This document shows, piece by piece, positions 57,838 through 64,000 of a DNA stretch of 64,000 bases. The translations under genes were made by a program, and so were the position numbers. How positions within the stretch are numbered: the stretch's first letter is position 1; each line of letters opens with the position of its first letter. The DNA is taken from contig NC_082696.1 in the NCBI RefSeq assembly GCF_949987515.2, positions 58,620,947 through 58,684,946 of the forward strand. The letters run 5' to 3'. Source of the stretch: Delphinus delphis (Eukaryota; Chordata; Mammalia; Artiodactyla; Delphinidae). The notes beneath the pieces are model-generated. The model was not told the DNA's origin, did no database searches, and was given only the letters and a program-made list of their open reading frames with translations.

Positions 57838-58056
57838 TTTTTTTTTTTTTTTTTTTTTTTTTTTGCGGTACGCGGGCCTCTCACTGTTGTGGCCTCTCCC
57901 GTTGCGGAGCACAGGCTCCAGACGCGCAGGCTCAGCGGCCATGGCTCACGGGCCCAGCTGCTCCGCGGCATGTGGGATCTTTCCGGACCGGGGCATGAAC
58001 CCGCGTCCCCTGCATCGGCAGGTGGACTCTCAACCACTGCGCTACCAGGGAAGCCC
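57838..58056 (-). mobile_element. CHR-2 type SINE (copy F), long A-tail
   Basis: Inverted CHR-2 with an uninterrupted T28 run (57837-57864), the longest tail in the window. The body is close to the other copies. Target duplication 'tcgtttcatcttt' at 57827-57839 and 'ttgtttcatcttt' at 58057-58069. The pure long tail suggests it is among the younger insertions here. Confidence 0.97.
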
Positions 58057-58069
58057 TTGTTTCATCTTT

Positions 58070-61000
58070 GATGAGGGTTATTCCCAACCAAAGTTGTAGT
58101 TTTCTCTTCCAGACACCATAAGTTAAGTTCTCTATTTTAAACCAGGGTGTATTTTGCTGTTGAGGAAACATTTATCCATAAATATTATTACTGGGGCTTA
58201 GGTAGAGACTTTCTGTTTATCAGTTAACTGATTTTAGTCCATTACTTAATCATTCTTACGGTATGATCACATAATTACAGATATTCCAAGAATGATTATT
58301 TATCGGTAAAACTTCAATAAATATGTTTCTGGATATGTGTTTTCTGTTTTCTTGTAGGAATATATGCTTATAGGTAACTAGTATGTTTGCTATGTTTATG
58401 ATACGACACAGACATATGTAGTATATTCTAGAATTGATATCGTATATAAAACTTGATTTAAAGTATTAAATAATCACCTTTAACATGTGACCGAGTGGCA
58501 AAAACCTATAAAATATTATAAAAAGGTTTTTTGTAGATGTTCTAAAAAACTTTGATATGACCTTTATATTATGTCCTTCAGATAAATTGTTAGGTTTTTC
58601 TGGTTACTTCCTCTGTCCTAAACATCAACCTTGGCCCCTTGGGAAAGACTAAAATTTAAGAGTCAGAGGTGAAGTTCATGTAGAGATTTCCTATTCAATA
58701 AGTGTGTTCCCGGTCAGAGTACTTAAGTCTTACTAAGTTACTACTCGGAGTTTAAACATTTTCTTATGAATTCTCTGCCTATGAAAGTTTGGAAGTCTAA
58801 TCTATTAGCATGAATAAGTGGCTTATAAAATGGTTAGAATTTTTCTATGAAAGACACAAATAATTAATCAGTATTTATTTTGATCGAAATTTACTGGGGA
58901 AGCCATCGTTACTCACTTTATCCAAAAGAAAAAGTGAGGCCCAGAGGTAGGGGGAGGCAGATGTATTTTCAGAGCTGGAAGTTACATCGAAGCCCATGGA
59001 GTCAGTCATGTGACCAAGGGAGGGGCCTGGGCTCTAGTCTCCATTGCAGAGTCAGGACACATACGTATTTCAATTGTTTAAAACTTAGTTTGGGGAAACA
59101 ACCATCTGCAAAAATTTTCCTGTATTTCTCTGAATGCAAAATTCCTCTTTAATGGAACCTTTTCATGCCTTTATTTTGAAATCATGAGAAGCTGAGCCCT
59201 CTTTGGACACCCGATTTTTGAAGTTTGAATGCAGCCACCGTACGCTGAGGGTGAAATTAGCTTGGTCTCTGGGAGTTTTTCACGAGCCAGGGACTGGTTT
59301 AAAGCATGAAAGGCACAAGAAAGTCTGATAATTGGCCCACATAGGATTTATCATGTCTCTGTGGGGAAATGTTTAGGAAGAGGTATTCCGTACTTATTCA
59401 TGGGAACATTCCAAGCATTTTTGGAGTTACGCTTGTCTGAAACTTATGTGAAGAGATTTTGATGGTGGCTATAAAACTATGGAGTTTTATATATATGTAA
59501 AAAAAAAGATGGAGTTGAACAGTCTGGTGATAGCTGTATAGACTGAAAAAAGTCAATAAATAAATTTCAGCACTTCTTTCAAAATGATAGCTTGAGCTAT
59601 CAGATAAATAATAATTGTTTTACACATTGATAGTAAAAACAGAAAAAACATTTTATAAATAACATCAGAGGAAAAATAATCACAAAGAAACGCTTGGATG
59701 TTGATATTATAATTCAGTGAGTTTTTCTGGGTTTAAAAACCCCTCTTTTCCATTATTTTGCTAGCATGGTAGAATTACAGTGAATGTATGTTTCTTTATA
59801 TAAGGTTTTTGTTTCTTCCAGCTAGCTCTAGGTAAACCCCCGGTTCTTTTTCCCCTAAACTTTATGCATACTCTAGTTCCTACATCAAAGCACCATTGAC
59901 TGAAACTATATAAAATCCTTGGCCTCCAACCAGAGAAGGCCTAAATGCAGGAAAGTAAGGATAAATTAAAGTGACAGGGTCTCAGCAGTGGAAATTAGTG
60001 CAACTCTTCTAATTGCATGTCTAGCCTGAATGATGGGATACTTAATTCTTACACATCCCAGACAATTGCTTTATACTAACATGAGCTCTGGGAAAAAGGC
60101 AGATTCCACAGACATATGGAGCAGTAGATGGAGTGGAAAAATAAATCAGAAGCTCTAGCCACTCCGGAAAAAAAAATGTTTTATCTACATTGTTAATAAA
60201 GGTGTTGCCACAGTTAAGCCACGTGGATAACTGTCCTCTCGTCCTTTCTTTCCATAAACACTGAACATTAAAAAATTCAATGGCAGAGCTCCAACCAGCC
60301 TGGGTTAACTCTTGTGCTGCAAAACAACAAAAGCACGATGGGTAAAGGCATCGTTCCTTTGGTAAAAAGCAAGGACACAGTCTAAATACGAATCCCGACG
60401 GACAAATGGACCAGGAACGACAGCATCCTCTTCTCCCACTACTACAAGGACTGCTAATAAAAGCCTTCAAAACTAGCATGGGTTCTTATATCTATTTAAC
60501 CTTTGGCCCCAAGAAGCAAAGAGCATCTGGCTAAGTGGAGAGTAAAAGTGCAGCAACTTTTCATTATCAGAGCTCACAGGCAGAGTATGGGGAAGCCGGA
60601 GCTGCCAAGCCTAGGTTAAATGCTTGTTGCCTTCACTGCCTGAGGCCATCTAGCGTGTTTAGAAATGATTAAGTACTGCAGCCTAGAAAGGACCTGTCCT
60701 GGGCGTTCATCTCTGACTTCCAGCAGAAAGGAGAGGCTGGCAATGACAGAGGCAGATGGATGAGTCTCATTAGTATGGCGAGGCAGCAAACCAGACTGCC
60801 TTCACAGAGCTGTCCAAAAAGAGGGAGCAAATTAAAATAGGATCTGGGAAAACCAATGAGCAAGTGTTTTAACTCTCTGCTACCTGGTTTCTCCAGCTGG
60901 GAGGTTATACAGCTGGCTTGGCTTCCCGTGAAATGCTGCTGCAGCATGAAACGATAGGATGGCTTTGCAGACTCACACAGTTCCAGTCGGCCATCCTTTG

Positions 61001-61670
61001 GCATCCTTAGAAAATGACTCCTGCGTTTCCTACGGCAGAACTTCACAGCTGATTTTATTCTTAAGCTCCCGTGACTGCCACAGATCAGAGCGGGGTGGAA
61101 GGGACGAGGGGGCGGGGTTTCCGCCTAAGTGGGAGTAGGAGCCTTGCCTTACACAGTACGCTGGCCCAGCCCAACCTGGAGGTGCCCAGTAAAGATCAAA
61201 GGTCTGCTCAGGAGCCAGGGTTCATGTGAAATGCCTGGAGCCCCTGCTGGAGAAGTGGCAGCTCAATCCCAAGTGCATTACCTTTCAAGACAAAGGAACT
61301 TCATTTGTGTTGAGGGCTGCCTGACCTCACAATTCCAGAGTCAGAAAGTTAGCAAACCCGGACCTGAGAGAGCTCTTCCAGGGCGGGAGAGCCCTGTAAG
61401 ATGCTATGATATTCTGTTTGGGTGACTCTGGCAGTAGGGGACCCAGGGTCAAGTCAACACTATTGTGAGTGAGTGCCATGGAACTCAAAGCAATGAATGA
61501 TTCAGTGAACAAATTGGACAATTGACTTGATCTGATGAAAGCCTTCTGGTCTACCCCTCTTCTGTTCAGTTGCTTGTTTATATCTTGGGCTTGGGATGGG
61601 GACATATGGCATACTAATACCCTGGGGTAGCCCTAAAGTGTTGGGGAAAAGTTGGTAGAAATTATTTAAT
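58070..61670. other. Unique block, about 3.6 kb
   Basis: No mobile element recognised. A/T-rich to 59.9 kb, then near-balanced composition from 60.0 to 61.4 kb with the candidate conserved element described separately. A single GC-box-like 'gggggcggggtttccgcc' lies at about 61109-61126. Confidence 0.5.
60030..61070. promoter_or_regulatory. Candidate conserved non-coding region
   Basis: Repeat-free with minus-strand open frames of 145 codons (60042-60479) and 125 codons (60669-61046), but neither has domain-like composition. The text is dense in binding-site-like words (gctaataaaa, taaaggtgtt, attaagt, cagctgg). By eye it has the low-repeat, mixed-composition look of a regulatory region; this is weak evidence. 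Confidence 0.25.
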
Positions 61671-61674
61671 TGTT

Positions 61675-62100
61675 TAGTCATTCACTCAGCAAACATTGGT
61701 CTGTCCTTGGGGTGATATGAGGCCCAGGGAACCAAAAGATGAGTAAGATAAAATATATTCTCTGCCTTCCTTCAATGACCTAAATCTAGTAGGACAGAGA
61801 AACAGAATAACCATGCCAGAAGTCTCTAGAAGGGGATAGCATTGCTCTAGGAGCTGAATGGAGGGTAAACATGCATTGACACGTAGAATCAGCCACCAAG
61901 GAGTTTATGGTTCAGGGTAGAAGCCAGACACCTGAACAATAAATTCTAGATCAAGGCAGAATGAAGAAAATGGCAGCTAGAGGTATAAGAACCCTGTTGT
62001 AAGAATCCAGGTGCAGGAGCAGTGAACTCTGCTGGGGTGGGACGCAAAAGGCTTCAGAGTGGAATTGGCATTTAAGTTGTGTTTTGCAGGGTCCACTGAA
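61675..62100 (-). mobile_element. L2 LINE, inverted
   Basis: 'gtcattcactcagcaaacat' is the inverted L2 terminus. 'ctctgccttccttcaatgac', 'ctagtaggacagagaaacag', 'ggcatttaagttgtgttttg' continue it. The middle is diverged and boundaries are approximate. Confidence 0.6.
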
Positions 62101-64000
62101 GGCCTATTCTTTGAATAAGAGAAATTTATAAATAAAGAAGGTTTTTGTTCTTAAAAAAGACTTATATACCCCTTTCCAAATATACTTTGGCTTGGTCAAA
62201 TTTGTGTCATTGTCAGGTCTTACTTCATCTTGTCTCGTTCCAGTTGATTGTGTGCTACAAAGGGGGAAACAGTCTGAAGCTCCACGAGAAGTCATGAGGA
62301 ATAAATGTAGCTGAGGAGATGAGACAGGAATTGGTTGAACATCTTTCTGATGTTGTTTGGACTATGCCCTCCTCTCACTATAGCACCCAGAAACTTAATT
62401 TGAAAAGAGTTGCTTCTTTTCCTTCAAATGAATACCTTTAATTCAGTTTTAAATTAAAAAAAGCAAAAACAAAACCATAAAAACAATGACAACAAAATAA
62501 GATTGATGGGATTTTATCCAGCCTTGTGTAAAAAATCCCCTACAAGTAATAAACTTCAGATCACAGAATCTGAAAAATGTCCAGGTTGTGCATATGTCCT
62601 GGGGAATTTTCTTTTTAACAAATCTCAATTCAAACTAGGTTGGTTTTCAGTTAGTGATCCAGAAAAGAAATCACAAAAGAACCTGCTCCAAATTTACAAA
62701 ACTATAAGCTATAAATAGGCAACAAAATTGCTTTTGGACAGCAAGTATTTTTCTGTAACTCACCAACACAACCCAGCTTTCCAGCTTGTAAATTCCACAG
62801 CACAATCTTTCACAGCAGAGTCATCCTTACCTGATAGCACTGACAAATAGACAAAGAGTAAGCACCCACGTGATGGTACACGTAACATCTAAAGCCTGTG
62901 CTTACTGACGAATGAGAGCACATTGTTGGGGAGATGGTTTGGTTAGGTCCTATGAATCAAGAAATTATAAAAAAATATATTATCCCTCATGGCACTACTG
63001 CTATTCAGATAGATTTTCTTTGTACCCAGGTATAACTCCTGTTGACATCAGGGCCTGAATGGCTGAGCCAATTGACGTTGTATTTTAGAGTTGCTTCCTT
63101 ATCCCACTCAAGAGAAGCAGAAACCATTTCTCATATTTATCCTCATGTAAAATGTACATGGATAAATCATTTAACTAAATGTAAGGTGTCAGAAAATGGT
63201 TCATACAAAGAAAATAATATTATGCAGTATAAACTCCCATTAAGTAGTAATGTGGCTGACATTGATTGAGGGAGATTAAGTCTAAGACTCTCTTTCTCAT
63301 GACATTTGTTCAAATAAATAAAGGTAACTGGAGGGAAAAGTTGATGCTTTTTCTCATTTTGCATATAAATTTTACCCGTGTGATTTTTTTTCATCACAAT
63401 ACCACAAGACATTGCGGTATTACTGGATATATTATGGAATCCTGGATAGTGTGATAACTGTCAGTAAAGCAAGGTCATAATTGACCTTTATCACTGAAAA
63501 AAGGTTGGCTACCTAAAGATAAACTTTCATGTTGAATTTGGAATGTAAAGAGGAGGGTTGAGGCCATCGAAGGAGCACATCTGAATAGGAATCTATGAAT
63601 ATTTCATGTCTGTTAAGAGGTTGGAAACTTGGTATGACATTATCCTGACCCCTGTCCTGAAATATTTTCAAAAGAATATTCTGATGGGCAGCAGACAACT
63701 TCAGCAGAGAGAGGCTTTTCTTGCTTAGTAAGGAAATTAAACTGTGGTATGAAAATGTCTGTTCTTAAAGCTGTTCTCTGCAATGAACTAAACTGGGTGC
63801 TTATGTTCTGGAAGCAAGAGGCTAACCAACCTTCTCACTGGAACAACCTTCCCAATGTGTCCTTTCCCTTCATGTTTGGAGTTCTAGCTGCCACCATGCT
63901 GCTCTGCTGCCCTGATCTAGACAAATAACTGAGAAGAGGCACTTCTACTCCAAACTTCAGCACAGAGTGTTTATATATACTCAGTGAACACTCCTCTGAC
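62100..64000. other. Unique sequence to window end
   Basis: About 1.9 kb with no gene or mobile element recognised. A-rich patch at 62454-62500. Open frames do not exceed about 81 codons. Confidence 0.5.

Noticed and set aside
57732..58171. Overlapping Gly/Ala/Pro-rich open frames of about 75-90 codons (also at 8980-9270, 10111-10456, 17466-17777, 30419-30736 and 33117-33462).
   Set aside because: All are translations of CHR SINEs in various frames; the same peptide words recur at every SINE copy.
61105..61126. GC-box with neighbouring CpGs as a gene promoter.
   Set aside because: A single isolated GC-box without CpG-island extent, TATA box or downstream exon is not enough.

Overview
This window is nuclear DNA from a cetacean (whale or dolphin), most likely intergenic or deep-intronic sequence. 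The lineage call rests on six CHR-type SINEs. Five are the short tRNA-Glu-derived CHR-2 form, about 200 bp, whose body opens with the 'gggcttccctggtgg' head. One is the longer CHR-1-like form, about 275 bp. Cetartiodactyl-type L1 copies support the same placement. Older layers common to placental mammals lie beneath: MIR, L2, a CR1/L3 LINE, a MaLR LTR, hAT-Charlie and Tigger2. I found no cellular protein-coding exon, structural RNA gene, CRISPR array or operon. Every open frame longer than about 100 codons is either part of a LINE-1, antisense to one, or has no protein-like character that I recognise.

Layout. 1-1889 is a minus-strand L1 with 5'UTR, broken ORF1 and the first part of ORF2; it runs off the left edge. 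1890-8968 is mostly unique sequence with scattered MIR and L2 relics. 8969-10363 holds two CHR-2 SINEs in opposite orientation, followed by a well-preserved L2 3' end to about 11055. 12.3-15.5 kb is an ancient, inverted L1/HAL1-like stretch and another L2. 16.4-16.8 kb is unique and looks like a conserved non-coding element. 17.5-20.0 kb has a CHR-2 SINE, a MIR and a solo MaLR LTR. 21.65-21.78 kb is a 32-bp minisatellite. 23.7-26.1 kb has a near-perfect palindrome, a CR1/L3 reverse-transcriptase relic, an inverted L1 3' end with a (TA)16 run, and two hAT-Charlie elements. 29.9-33.5 kb has a 48-bp L1 micro-insertion, an old inverted L1 split by a CHR-1-like SINE, and an old L1 3'UTR split by a CHR-2 SINE. 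35.0-36.2 kb has a Tigger2-like element inside a MIR and a hAT with matching 8-bp target duplications. 40.7-43.0 kb holds an L1 3' end and two L2 segments. 43.0-49.6 kb is the longest stretch almost free of repeats and includes the best conserved-enhancer candidate (about 47.09-47.76 kb). 51.2-54.7 kb is an almost end-to-end but internally deleted L1 with target-site duplications. 55-64 kb is mainly unique sequence with one CHR-2 SINE.

The genome content here is not a set of cooperating genes. It is a record of successive retrotransposition: L1 machinery mobilising itself and the CHR SINEs, as shown by A-tails, target duplications and a TTTT/AA-type nick site. The stretches lacking recognisable repeats are the places where regulatory function is most plausible. 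No novel multi-gene system is visible. The most informative items are the contrasting L1 5'UTR structures, the 48-bp L1 insertion, the minisatellite, the palindrome and the candidate conserved elements.
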